Origin: Robiginitalea aestuariiviva
Lineage (GTDB): Bacteria > Bacteroidota > Bacteroidia > Flavobacteriales > Flavobacteriaceae
Direction: 5' to 3'
Assembly: GCF_029537735.1 (NCBI RefSeq)
Contig: NZ_JARPUQ010000003.1
Coordinates: 307,015 to 371,014, forward strand
Length of the DNA stretch: 64,000 nt
The notes under the pieces were generated by a model. The model was not told the DNA's origin, did no database searches, and saw only the letters and a list, made by a program, of their open reading frames with translations. This document shows, in pieces, positions 7,906 to 17,600 of the stretch. A program made the position numbers and the translations under genes. How positions within the stretch are numbered: the first letter of the stretch is position 1; each line of letters starts with the position of its first letter.

Positions 7906-10131
7906 CTAAAACGTAAACCAGTAATTGAGTTTCAATACCACGCCCCGGTTGCGGTTTACCTGTAAAAAGGGGGTACTCAGGTAGTTGTCCGTATACACCA
8001 GGAACAGGTCGGACATGGGCGCAAAGCGCCATTGCAGCCGGCTGTTGATGTTAAAATTGTCCGCCTGCGTATTGTACTGCAGGAAGGTGGTCCAGAACAA
8101 TTTGTTGGAGAAATTCACCTCCGATCGCTGGTTGATCAGCGTAAGGTCCGCCGAGCCATAGGGCCCGGGCAACCGCAGGTAGTTCTGCTCCAGGGCCAGG
8201 CTGAAGTTCCCCCAGGGCTGCACCCGGTAGGTAAGCCCGGCAACAAAACTGTTCAGGGTACCATTGTAAAAACCTCCGGTCTGCATCCCGCCTTCAAAAG
8301 CTATGGATTTGCGGGTATCGGAATTGTAGCCCAGGGAGGCCGCGCGGTAGGTGTATTTCCCCGGCGGCAGGGGCTCTGCATCCGTAAACCGGGTCGCAAA
8401 CAGCAAGCGGGTGTCATTATCTTCCAAAGACAGTTGCAGCTGGCTGGTATTGCGGAACCGCACCTCGTAGTTCAAGGCACTGGCGCGCTCGTTAAATGTC
8501 CAGTCGACCTGCCAGTCCTGCCGGTTTTGCAGGGCAAAGCCATGGGAAATCACCGCCTTGTCCCCCTCGGGACGCCAGGTATAACCCACACGGGAATACA
8601 GGTGCTCGTACCCCAGGTGAACGATGGTATCATTGGCAGCATCATAATTATCCAGGCGGGGGATAAAACCGATATCGGCATAGTATTCGGTGTCGATCCC
8701 AAAGTAATCCACAAAAAAGTTGAGGTTGCGCCCACTGTGCTGCACGGCCAAATTGCGGAAGGTGCCCAGGCCAATGTCCGGTTTGTCCGAAAGGTGCAGC
8801 CCGCCAAATACATTCCAGGTACCGGAAAGGTTCAGGTAGTTGAATTCCAGGCCTGCGTTGCGCCCATAGTCATTGTAATCGAAACCTTCCCCTTTCACCA
8901 CGGCCTGCCGGTTGGTCACATACCCTTTGATTAGCGAGCGCTTCAACACACTCTGGTTAAAGGTGGCAATGGTATAATTTTGCCCGTTGCGGCCTTCTTC
9001 TGCCTTGGTCTGCAGGTTCAGCAGGCCCACGCGCAGGCGGTTGCCCACATTACCGCTCAACCGTGCCCCAAACAGGATGGGGACCGGCATCCGGTTTTCG
9101 TCCAGGCCCATGCGGCGGGTAAAGATGGGCCGTGCCGGGGGCGTACCAAAGCTGGTGAACAGGTCGTTGTTTTCCAGGAAAAAGGGCCTGCGCTCCGGGA
9201 AGTTCAGGCTAAACCGGGTGAGGTTGGTCTGTTGCACATCCACGTCCACCTGGGAAAAATCCGGGTTTACCGTCAGGTCCAGGTTCAGGGAGGAGGTCAG
9301 GGCCAGTTTGGCATCCACCCCGGCATCCAATTCGGAATCCACCCCTGGGTCTGCCGCTTCCTTATCCTTGTAGAGGGACGTACGCAGGTAAGGGATTACC
9401 GAGACGTTGGTCCCTGTTTTCTGGGGCGGGGCGTCCCAGGTCAGGGCGCCGGTATACCCCAGGTCCGTCAGGTTGAAGTTTACCGGCATGGGGGTCCAGC
9501 TGTGGTACTGGTTGGCCTTCAGGTCATTGCGAAAAAAGTTGATGCCCCAGGTCTGCAGCCCGGTTTCAAACCGTAGGGTTTTAAAGGGGATGGCCATCTC
9601 TACAATCCAGCGGTCATCAAAACGGGTGACCTCTGAAAACCAGCGGTTGTCCCAGCTAAAGTTGAGCCTGCCAAAACTATTCTGGCTCAGCAGGTCTTCG
9701 GATTGTACATTGTAGGGACTTACCCCGAACAGGAAACCATTGGTGCGCCGGTTTACCGGGTCAATCACCACCCCGAAGGCATCCCCGTCAAAGAAACGGC
9801 TGTCCCGCTTCAGGGTCTGCACCACATACTCCCCGCTGTCGTAACACACGGCGGAAATGTAGAGGAAGCGGTCGTCGTAGGTCATGCGCACCTCCGTGCG
9901 TTTGGCCGCGGGGACCCCGTCCGTGGGGTATTTTTGCCAGAATTCCGTGGCCACGGCGGCCTCGTCCCAGGCTGCTTCGCCCAGCAAGCCGTCCATGACA
10001 ATAGGGGAGGAGGCCCTTCGGATTTCCAACTGGTGGCTTTCACGGGGGTCGCCCACCTGGGTCTGCCCCACAAGGGCGCTAAAGGAAAATAACATCCCGG
10101 CCAGGGCCGGGATGGTTTTATATAAATTCAT
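7906..10131 (-). CDS. DUF5916 outer-membrane protein with N-terminal CBM9-like domain
   Basis: A 741-residue exported protein. After a signal peptide ending near VGQ, residues about 35-220 look like a family-9 carbohydrate-binding-type beta sandwich (IVMDGLLGEAAWDEA, MTYDDRFLYISAVCYD, GDAFGVVIDP). The rest is the DUF5916 region: alternating aromatic strands and a C-terminal Phe (LKLNYWFTF), as expected for a beta-barrel. The gene starts 6 bases after the GH3 stop, so the two very likely share a transcript and may act on the same glycan. The exact role of DUF5916 is not established. Confidence 0.82.
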   Translation of the reverse strand: MNLYKTIPALAGMLFSFSALVGQTQVGDPRESHQLEIRRASSPIVMDGLLGEAAWDEAAVATEFWQKYPTDGVPAAKRTEVRMTYDDRFLYISAVCYDSGEYVVQTLKRDSRFFDGDAFGVVIDPVNRRTNGFLFGVSPYNVQSEDLLSQNSFGRLNFSWDNRWFSEVTRFDDRWIVEMAIPFKTLRFETGLQTWGINFFRNDLKANQYHSWTPMPVNFNLTDLGYTGALTWDAPPQKTGTNVSVIPYLRTSLYKDKEAADPGVDSELDAGVDAKLALTSSLNLDLTVNPDFSQVDVDVQQTNLTRFSLNFPERRPFFLENNDLFTSFGTPPARPIFTRRMGLDENRMPVPILFGARLSGNVGNRLRVGLLNLQTKAEEGRNGQNYTIATFNQSVLKRSLIKGYVTNRQAVVKGEGFDYNDYGRNAGLEFNYLNLSGTWNVFGGLHLSDKPDIGLGTFRNLAVQHSGRNLNFFVDYFGIDTEYYADIGFIPRLDNYDAANDTIVHLGYEHLYSRVGYTWRPEGDKAVISHGFALQNRQDWQVDWTFNERASALNYEVRFRNTSQLQLSLEDNDTRLLFATRFTDAEPLPPGKYTYRAASLGYNSDTRKSIAFEGGMQTGGFYNGTLNSFVAGLTYRVQPWGNFSLALEQNYLRLPGPYGSADLTLINQRSEVNFSNKLFWTTFLQYNTQADNFNINSRLQWRFAPMSDLFLVYTDNYLSTPFLQVNRNRGVVLKLNYWFTF

Positions 10132-10137
10132 AAATGG

Positions 10138-12474
10138 TTAATCTTCAGCGGGTTTAAACCTTTCTGTACGCGCGTCTTGTATGGGGCCTTCCCAGTTCAT
10201 GCCGTACCCGAAGTCGTAGGCATGCCCCGCCTGGTCCACATGGACCTCCATATCCAGAGGCACGTCTTCATATTGCCGTTCCACCGTGGCCATATGGGCG
10301 GGCATCTGAAGGGGTAGCAGGCCCGAAGGGGCCACCGCTCCGGAAACGATATCCAGTACGGCCTGGTCCGACACATTGAAATTCACCAAAAGACCCTGGA
10401 TACCAGGTTCAAATTCGGCCACCACGGTGGGGTTGGACAATTTCAGAACCACCACCACGGGTTTGCCCTGCATGGCGGCCTGGGTGTCCCGGATCAATTG
10501 CAGGTCCGTACTATTGTGGGCTGTGGCGGCTTTGCCCTTGTAGGTCCGGTTCAGCACATCGCCTTCCCGCGGGTCACCGGCCAGGGAGGGGTCCCGGGCC
10601 TCGGTGGCAGTATAGGGTTCGTACTGGAGGGAGATGGGGAAAAACCCGTTGCCGCCAGCCTCGGCATCGTCCGTGCTGTACCCGGCCGTACGCCCGTTAA
10701 TGGGGCTGGTGATAACCACCAGGGCTACATCGGCGGCTTCCGGGGTATCTACGGTCTCGAAATACCGGGAAGCAATTTCCGGGCGGATGGGGTCTTCCCA
10801 CCGGCCCGGGATGGGATCGCCAAAGAAGCTTTCGGACGGGGGTACAAACCGTTGCGGGATATAGACTTTGGTCGTTTTAGCCAATGGGAGTACCCCATCT
10901 TCATTTTTCAGTAACACCACAGATTTCTGCTGGGCTTCATACCCGGCCTTCATAAATTCCGGGTTGCCCACCACGGCTTCGGTTTCGGCTACATCCAGAT
11001 AGGGGTTCTCGAACAGTCCCACCTGGAAAATATTGGTCAACAGCCTGCGGGCGGAGGTCTCCATCCGTGTCCGCATATATTCCTCCCCGTGTTCTTCCAC
11101 GCCCATCTGGTACGCTTCCAATACCGGTCCGGCGGCATTGTTGCCCCCAAACTGGTCGCATCCGGCCATCAGGATGCGGTAATGCCGCTGGGCTTCAGTC
11201 AGGCCTTCCACGCCCCATGGGGTCCGGCCAAAAACGGCCATGCCCTCATCCGGGCGGGTTACCCCCCAGTCCGTGCAGACCACCCCGTCGTACCCGTAGG
11301 TGCCGCGAAGCATGTCCGTAATAAAGTACTTGCTGAAGGCATTACCCACGTTATCCCCGGCGGGATCCTGCCCAAAGGAAATAGTATAATAGGGCATAAC
11401 TGCGGCTGCTTTCCCCGTGCCCCCATCCAGTTTAAACGCGCCCTCCGTAAAGGGCAGGCGGTGCATGTCCAGGTTGTTACCCGGAAAAACCGCAAACTTG
11501 CCGAAGCCGTAGTGGGCGTCCCGTCCGCCTTCCCCGGCGCCGCCGCCGGGCCAGTGCTTGACCATGGCATTCACGGATTCATAGCCCCAGCCGCCGGCAA
11601 TTTCCTTTTCCGCAGAGGAAGTCTGGAACCCGTCCACATAGGCCCGCGCCATGGCCGTGGCCATGCGGGGCTCCTCCCCGAAGGTCCCGCTGAAGCGGTA
11701 CCAGCGCGGGTCCGTGGCCAGATCTACCTGGGGCGACAGGGCTGTGGCCAGGCCCAGAGCCCGGTACTCAATGGAGGCAATCCGGCCAAACTCCTGTACC
11801 AGGGCGGGGTCAAAACTCGCCGCCAGGCCAATGGCATTGGGCCAGCGGGAAATGTCGCCCCCCGCCCCCATGGTGAATTCTTCATCCGAAGCGGCTTCGT
11901 GGCGGGGGTCCGTACTGTTGTTGGCCGGGATGCCCAGGCCCAGGCCCTCTACCAGGGCCTGTACATTGTTGTTCCAGCGGGCAGCCACCCCCGGGCGTTC
12001 CACGGTGGTAATCAAGACGTGGCGCAGGTTGTCGTCGGTCAGGAAGGCCTTTTGCTGGTCGGTGAGGTCCGAGGGCAGGGCCCCGCTCTCCTCAAAGGAT
12101 TGCCCGTTGTAAGTGTCCCGCCCCCCGAAGCCCCCTCCGGGTACCCGTTGGTGGGCGCTGTAGAGCATCAGGCCCGCAATCTGTTCCACGCTCATGCGCC
12201 CGGCCAGGTCCTCGGCCCGCTGCCGGGCCGTAAGCCGCCAGTCTTCATAAGGCTCCAGGCTGCCATTGCGGTTCAGGTCCTTGAACGCATACCGGTCTTC
12301 GGTAAGCAGGGTAACCCCGGAACCCGGGGCATACCCCAGGGTTTGGCCCCCGGCCTGGGTCACTACATTGAATCCGTCTTTCTGGGTTTCTTCCCATTTG
12401 GGGCCGCAACTGCTCAGCAGCAGGGCGAAGGTCAGGGCGGCACATGCGAACCGGCCGTACAAGGTGGGTTTCAT
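10138..12474 (-). CDS. Glycoside hydrolase family 3 lipoprotein
   Basis: A 778-residue lipoprotein: a lipobox LLSSC places the acylated Cys at about residue 22. The GH3 N-terminal barrel includes KHWPGGGAGEGGRDAHY and the nucleophile motif VVCTDWG (Asp about 402); the C-terminal alpha/beta sandwich follows (KSVVLLKNEDGVLPL onward). There is no C-terminal Fn3 domain. GH3 enzymes release terminal beta-glucose, xylose or related sugars; specificity is unclear. The ATG at 12474 gives the lipoprotein signal; the longer frame to 12534 has an uncharacteristic N-terminus. It is followed after 6 bases by the DUF5916 gene. Confidence 0.88.
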   Translation of the reverse strand: MKPTLYGRFACAALTFALLLSSCGPKWEETQKDGFNVVTQAGGQTLGYAPGSGVTLLTEDRYAFKDLNRNGSLEPYEDWRLTARQRAEDLAGRMSVEQIAGLMLYSAHQRVPGGGFGGRDTYNGQSFEESGALPSDLTDQQKAFLTDDNLRHVLITTVERPGVAARWNNNVQALVEGLGLGIPANNSTDPRHEAASDEEFTMGAGGDISRWPNAIGLAASFDPALVQEFGRIASIEYRALGLATALSPQVDLATDPRWYRFSGTFGEEPRMATAMARAYVDGFQTSSAEKEIAGGWGYESVNAMVKHWPGGGAGEGGRDAHYGFGKFAVFPGNNLDMHRLPFTEGAFKLDGGTGKAAAVMPYYTISFGQDPAGDNVGNAFSKYFITDMLRGTYGYDGVVCTDWGVTRPDEGMAVFGRTPWGVEGLTEAQRHYRILMAGCDQFGGNNAAGPVLEAYQMGVEEHGEEYMRTRMETSARRLLTNIFQVGLFENPYLDVAETEAVVGNPEFMKAGYEAQQKSVVLLKNEDGVLPLAKTTKVYIPQRFVPPSESFFGDPIPGRWEDPIRPEIASRYFETVDTPEAADVALVVITSPINGRTAGYSTDDAEAGGNGFFPISLQYEPYTATEARDPSLAGDPREGDVLNRTYKGKAATAHNSTDLQLIRDTQAAMQGKPVVVVLKLSNPTVVAEFEPGIQGLLVNFNVSDQAVLDIVSGAVAPSGLLPLQMPAHMATVERQYEDVPLDMEVHVDQAGHAYDFGYGMNWEGPIQDARTERFKPAED

Positions 12475-12508
12475 AGGTGTGGTTTTAGGTTGTGCGTGTT
12501 CAGGTCCT

Positions 12509-12545
12509 CCCCCATGGGGGCTGCAAAGAACCATAGGGTTCTTTG
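12509..12545. promoter_or_regulatory. Two inverted repeats in the GH3 upstream region
   Basis: CCCCCATGGGGG (12509-12520) is a perfect 12-base palindrome, followed by CAAAGAACC-ATAG-GGTTCTTTG (12524-12545), a perfect 9-bp inverted repeat with a 4-base loop. Both sit 35-70 bases upstream of the GH3 ATG, with a weak promoter-like sequence (AACCTTTA, minus strand, about 12560-12567) further upstream. They could be operator sites or hairpins in the mRNA leader; no T-tract follows in the minus direction, so a simple terminator is unlikely. Confidence 0.45.
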
Positions 12546-12602
12546 ACCCGCGAAAGGGCTAAAGGTTTAACCCCGGCAATCTACAGTATTCGTTTCCGGT
12601 GA

Positions 12603-14003
12603 CTATTCCGCTCCGTTCTGCGCATACCTTTGGGCAATGGCTTCCAAGCCAGCAGCCAGGTCTGTTTGGGAATGCCACTGCCCCTGCCGCATCACCCCGC
12701 GTATATCCCCAAGGGCATCCGGGTCTTCCAGGGGGTTGGTGGCCAGCAGGACCAATTCCGCCTTTTTTCCCACTTCCACCGAGCCGGTTTCCCCGTCAAT
12801 GCCAAAGAAGAAGGCGGGTTCCAGGGTGCCCATTTTCAGGATATCGGCCAGGGGGATCCCGGCCCGGAGCATCCCGGCCATTTCGTGCCGGAGGGAAAAA
12901 CCGGGTACATTAAATACCTGGGGGGCATCCGAGCCCAAGAGCAGGCCATGGCCGTCCTGATGGAGGCGGCGGATCATCCAAAGGCGAAGTTGGTCAAAGC
13001 GGGCCCAGCGCTCCGGGTCCCAGTTCGGGCTATTCATATACTGGGCCTTGTTCCGTGCCCAGGCATCGCGTATGGTTTGAGGCATGAATTGCATTTCCGG
13101 CTGGGCCAACAGGCTATCGGCAGTGGTGGGTGCAAACCACCGCTCAAAGAGGCTTTGGGTGGGTACAATCCAGACCCCGTTTTCCCGGGTGAGTTGCAGG
13201 AGCCCCTCCAGACGGGTGGTATCCGCCAGGTCGGTAAAGTTGAAGCCAAAGAACCCGTTCTGGTCCGGGGCAACCCCGGCCTTTTCCGGGACCAGGCCTT
13301 CCAGGTAGCCGTCTACGTGGTCTACAGTGGCGTAACCGCTTTCCAGGGCTTGCCGGATCCCCACATCCACGGGTACGTGCCCGGCATAGGGGATACCTTC
13401 CTCTTGGGCGGTGGCCACCAGGGCATCAAAGGCGGGCCGGGGAATACCTGGGTGGATCTTGAGGAAATCGTAACCTTCCCGGGCGTATTGGCGTACCAGG
13501 GCCGCTGCGGTGGCCGTATCAGGAACAGTGTTGCCGTTCAGGGAAGGGCTGGAGGTATAAATCCTGGGGCTGGGGAGCTCTCCGTTTTCGGCTTGCTCCC
13601 GCAGTTCCAGGTGGGCCGGGTGGCCCAGCATGCCCCGGATGGTGGTCACCCCCTGGGACAGGTAAAGGTACAGGGCATCCCGGATCCACTGCGGGTCTGC
13701 CGGGGGAGAGGGGATATGGGCGTGCATTTCCGTGAGCCCGGGCATCAGGTACCCGCCCTGCCCATCTATTTCGGTAGCATAAGTAACTGCCACTTCGGCC
13801 CCCCGGGCAATGCGGACAATACGGCCGGAATCTATAACCACGGCCTGGTGCTCCAGGAGCAGTCCACGTTCCACATCTACAATATGGACGTTGCGGATGA
13901 TCATGGCCGTTTCGGATTCCGGGCCCGAGGCAGGGGCCGGCCGGCACCCCATTGCGGCCAGAAGGGCCGGCAAAAGGATGCCACAGAGGACTTTCAGATT
14001 CAT
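12603..14003 (-). CDS. Amidohydrolase family lipoprotein
   Basis: A 466-residue protein with a lipoprotein signal (AAMGC, Cys about 20). Metal-binding motifs of the amidohydrolase superfamily are visible: GLTEMHAHIP (HxH), DFLKIHPGI (bridging Lys), YAGHVPVDVG and TVDHVDGY (His pair) and LLLGSDAPQVF (Asp). It is likely a periplasm-facing or surface hydrolase of peptides or cyclic amides; the substrate is unknown. Its start overlaps the stop of the YdeI-like gene by 4 bases, so they are translationally coupled. It is a paralogue of the exported amidohydrolase at 6521-7777. Confidence 0.82.
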   Translation of the reverse strand: MNLKVLCGILLPALLAAMGCRPAPASGPESETAMIIRNVHIVDVERGLLLEHQAVVIDSGRIVRIARGAEVAVTYATEIDGQGGYLMPGLTEMHAHIPSPPADPQWIRDALYLYLSQGVTTIRGMLGHPAHLELREQAENGELPSPRIYTSSPSLNGNTVPDTATAAALVRQYAREGYDFLKIHPGIPRPAFDALVATAQEEGIPYAGHVPVDVGIRQALESGYATVDHVDGYLEGLVPEKAGVAPDQNGFFGFNFTDLADTTRLEGLLQLTRENGVWIVPTQSLFERWFAPTTADSLLAQPEMQFMPQTIRDAWARNKAQYMNSPNWDPERWARFDQLRLWMIRRLHQDGHGLLLGSDAPQVFNVPGFSLRHEMAGMLRAGIPLADILKMGTLEPAFFFGIDGETGSVEVGKKAELVLLATNPLEDPDALGDIRGVMRQGQWHSQTDLAAGLEAIAQRYAQNGAE

Positions 14004-14569
14004 GGGTACCAGGTTTTTTTGCCGGCAGCACAGCAGCCGACAATGGTTGAAATGCGTTTGTTCCGGGTTTCTTCCCGTTTGGCCTGAAACAGCCAGTACA
14101 AATAGCTCTTGCGATAGGTCCGGCTCAGGCTGTTGAAAAAGCTAAGGGCTTCAGGTGACCGATCCAGGGCCTCCTGCAGGTCCGGCGGGACCACCCCGGC
14201 CTCTACCTGGTCCAGGGCTACCCAGGAACCGTCCGCCTGGGCCTGGCGGATGCGTTCCATCCCGCTGGGGTGTACGCGGCCGGCTTCCATCAGTTCGGCC
14301 AGATGGGTTTTGTTGATCCGGCTCCAGGTGCTCCCCGGCTTGCGCGGGCAGAAATACTGCCGGCGTTTTCCATCCCCCAGGCTCTTTACTGTGGAGTCAA
14401 TCCACCCGAAGCACAGCGCCTCCCGCACGGCCTCTTCCCAGCGCATACTCGGCATGGCATGGCCCACCGCATAAAAGATCAGATAGACCCCCTGGCTGTG
14501 GCCGTGGTGGGATTCCAACCAGCTGCGCCACAACCCGGCATGCTCAAAATATTGGGTTTCCAGGGCCAA
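14000..14569 (-). CDS. YdeI/OmpD-associated family protein (TTG start)
   Basis: A 189-residue cytosolic protein. Motifs of the YdeI/OmpD-associated family are clear: WRSWLESHH, the MRWEEAVREALCFGWIDS block, RQYFCPRKPGSTWSRIN and the C-terminal SYLYWLFQAKREETRNKRI. The role of the family is poorly defined (some members are linked to bacteriocin or peptide resistance). The start must be the TTG at 14569: an in-frame stop lies three codons upstream, and the family alignment begins just after it. The nearby ATG at 14579 is out of frame. Confidence 0.78.
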   Translation of the reverse strand: MALETQYFEHAGLWRSWLESHHGHSQGVYLIFYAVGHAMPSMRWEEAVREALCFGWIDSTVKSLGDGKRRQYFCPRKPGSTWSRINKTHLAELMEAGRVHPSGMERIRQAQADGSWVALDQVEAGVVPPDLQEALDRSPEALSFFNSLSRTYRKSYLYWLFQAKREETRNKRISTIVGCCAAGKKTWYP

Positions 14570-14646
14570 TTTGTTTCATATCAAACAGGGAATCTTAAAA
14601 TTACGATAAAGTTTTTGGCAAACGGGAATGCCACAGGTGTAAATTG

Positions 14647-14654
14647 TACATTTA
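14647..14654 (+). promoter_or_regulatory. -7 promoter box (TACATTTA) for the ThuA fusion gene
   Basis: TACATTTA ends 35 bases before the ATG at 14690. A TTTTTGG stretch at 14612-14618 could contribute, but the spacing is longer than the usual 17-23 bases. The divergent YdeI-like gene starts about 78 bases away. Confidence 0.4.
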
Positions 14655-14689
14655 CCTTCCTGAATAATCAAACTCAAACGAAAACGTTC

Positions 14690-17600
14690 ATGAAATCCGT
14701 ACGCATTTTACTTGTGGCCCTCCTGGTTGGGGCCTTTGTCGTTTCTTGTGATCAGAAACGTCCGGGCCCGCCTAAGGTGCTGGTCTTCAGCAAGACCATG
14801 GGCTTTCGCCACGCCTCCATCCCCGCGGGGATTGAAGCGATCCGCGAGCTGGGCGCCCAGCATGGCTTCGAAGTGGATACCACCGAGAACGCCGCCCGCT
14901 TTAACGAAGAAAACCTGAAGCAATACAGCACGGTGATCTTCCTGAGTACCACCGGCGACGTGCTGGATGCCGCCCAGGAGGCCGCCTTTGAGCGCTATAT
15001 CCAGGCCGGGGGCGGGTATGTGGGGATTCACGCCGCCACCGATACCGAATACGATTGGGGCTGGTATGGCAAACTGGCCGGGGGCTACTTCCTGAGCCAT
15101 CCTGCCGGCACGCCCGAAGCCGACTTTACCATTGTGGATCAGGGGCATCCTTCCACCGTCTTTTTCCAGGATTCCATCTGGCACCGTACCGATGAAATGT
15201 ACAATTTTAAAAACCTGAACCCGGAGGTAAACGTCCTGATCACTATTGATGAAAGCACGTACGAAGGCGGGCAGAACGGGGATTACCACCCCATGGCCTG
15301 GTACCACGAGTACGACGGCGGCCGGGCGTTCTACACCGCCCTGGGCCATACGGAGGAAAGTTTTTCCGAAGATCTCTACCTGCAACACCTCTGGGGTGGG
15401 ATTCAGTATGCCATTGGCGAAAACATGGAACTGGACTACAGTAAGGCCCATTCCCAGATCCCGCCGGAGGCCAACCGCTTCACCAAGGTTCAACTGATTC
15501 AGGGGGAATTCTTTGAGCCTACGGAAATGACGGTCCTTCCCGGGGAAGATATCCTGATCGGGCAGCGCCGGGGCGAGATCATGCTCTATGAGCAGGCCAC
15601 GGGCGAGCTGCGCCAGGTAGCCTACCTGGATGTGTACCACAAGACCCTGCGCACCCCCGGGGTAAATGCCGAAGAGGGCCTGATGGGCCTGCAAAAGGAC
15701 CCGGATTACGCCAATAACCACTGGATCTACGTATACTATGCCCCCACAGGGGATGCGGAGATCAACCGGCTGTCCCGCTTTACATACCAGGACGGGAACT
15801 TTGACCTGGATTCCGAACAGGTGATCCTGGAACTGCACAGCGACCGGGAGATCTGCTGCCACACCGGGGGTTCCATCGCCTTCGGGGGCGACGGCCTGCT
15901 CTACCTGTCTACGGGCGACAACTCCACGCCGTTTAACCAGGCAGATGTAGCCTATGTAAACAACGGCTTTGCCCCCCTGAACGACCTGCCGGGTAGTTCC
16001 CAATTCGATGCCCGCCGTTCTTCCGGGAACACGAATGACCTGCGGGGTAAGATCCTCCGGATTCGGGTGAACGAAGACGGCAGCTACGACATCCCGGAAG
16101 GGAACCTCTTTGCCCCGGGTACGCCCAATACCCGTCCGGAAATTTATACCATGGGCCACCGGAACCCTTACCGGATTTCGGTAGACCCGAAAAATGGATA
16201 TGTTTACTGGGGGGATGTGGGCCCCGATGCCCGGGCAGACAGCCTTCAGACCCGCGGGCCCCGCGGCTATGACGAGATCAACCAGGCACGCCAGCCCGGT
16301 AACTTTGGTTGGCCACTGTTTATCGCCAACAACAAGCCCTATGTGGCATATGATTATGCCACCGGGGAAAGCGGGGAACCCTTCGACCCCGAGCATCCCA
16401 TCAACAATTCCCGAAACAACACCGGGTTGCAGGAGCTTCCCCCGGCCCAGCCGGCCATGGTGTACTACCATTACGGGGAGAGTGCCGAATACCCCCAGGT
16501 GGGCTCCGGTAGCCGGAACGCCATGGCGGGCCCTGCCTATTATTCCGACCTCTATAACGGGGAAGGGGCCCTGCCGGAATACTACGATGGGAAGGTGATT
16601 GTCTACGACTGGATGCGGGGCTGGATGAAGGCCGTCCACCTCTTTGAGGATGGCACTTTCAACAAGATGGAACCCTTTGCTTCGGACATACAGCTCTACA
16701 ACCTGATCGATATGGAGGTAGCCCCCTCCGGCCGGGTATACCTGCTGGAATACGGGACCGGCTGGTTTACCAAGAACGACAACAGCGGGCTCAGCTATAT
16801 CGAATACAATGGAGGCAACCGCCCGCCCATGATCGAGGGCCTGGAAGTGGACCTCACCTCCGGACAGGCCCCCCTGAGCATCAAGGCCACCCTGAATGCC
16901 CAGGACCTGGAAGGAGACGCTATGCACTATGTGTGGCAGTTTAGCAGCGGCGACAGCGTGGTGACGGATACCCCCACCCTGGAATATACTTTCGAAAAAA
17001 CCGGGGAGTTCCAGCTGAGCGCCAAGGCGGTGGATGCTTCCGGCATGGCCTCTGAATCCGCCAAAGAAACCGTATTTGTGGGCAATACCCGTCCGGAGGT
17101 CCGGATATCCCTGGCCGGGGGGAACGAATCCTTCTTTATCCCCGGCGTACCGGTTCAATACCAGGTTACCATTGTGGATGAAGGGGAGGAAGTGGTTCCC
17201 GAAGACGGCAGTTACTACATCGCGGTGGATTACCGCGAAGGCATGGACGACAGCTCCCGGAACTTTGGGCACCAGCAGGCTACGGCTGCCATCAGCGGCA
17301 AGGCCCTCACCCAGAGCCTGGACTGCAAATCCTGCCACAAGGAAAACGAGGCCTCTATTGGCCCGGCCTATAACCTGGTGTCTGCCAAATACCAGGAAGG
17401 CCGTCGCAATACCAACCTGCGCTACCTGATGGAGAAAATCCAGCAGGGCGGCAGCGGCGTATGGGGCGAAGTGGTCATGCCGGCCCACCCGGATGTAAGC
17501 ACCGAGGAGGCGCGGCAGATTGCCACCTATATCCTGTCCCTGGAAGATACGCGGGAGCGGGCACCCTCCCTGCCGCTGTCCGGCACCATTATCCCGGACG

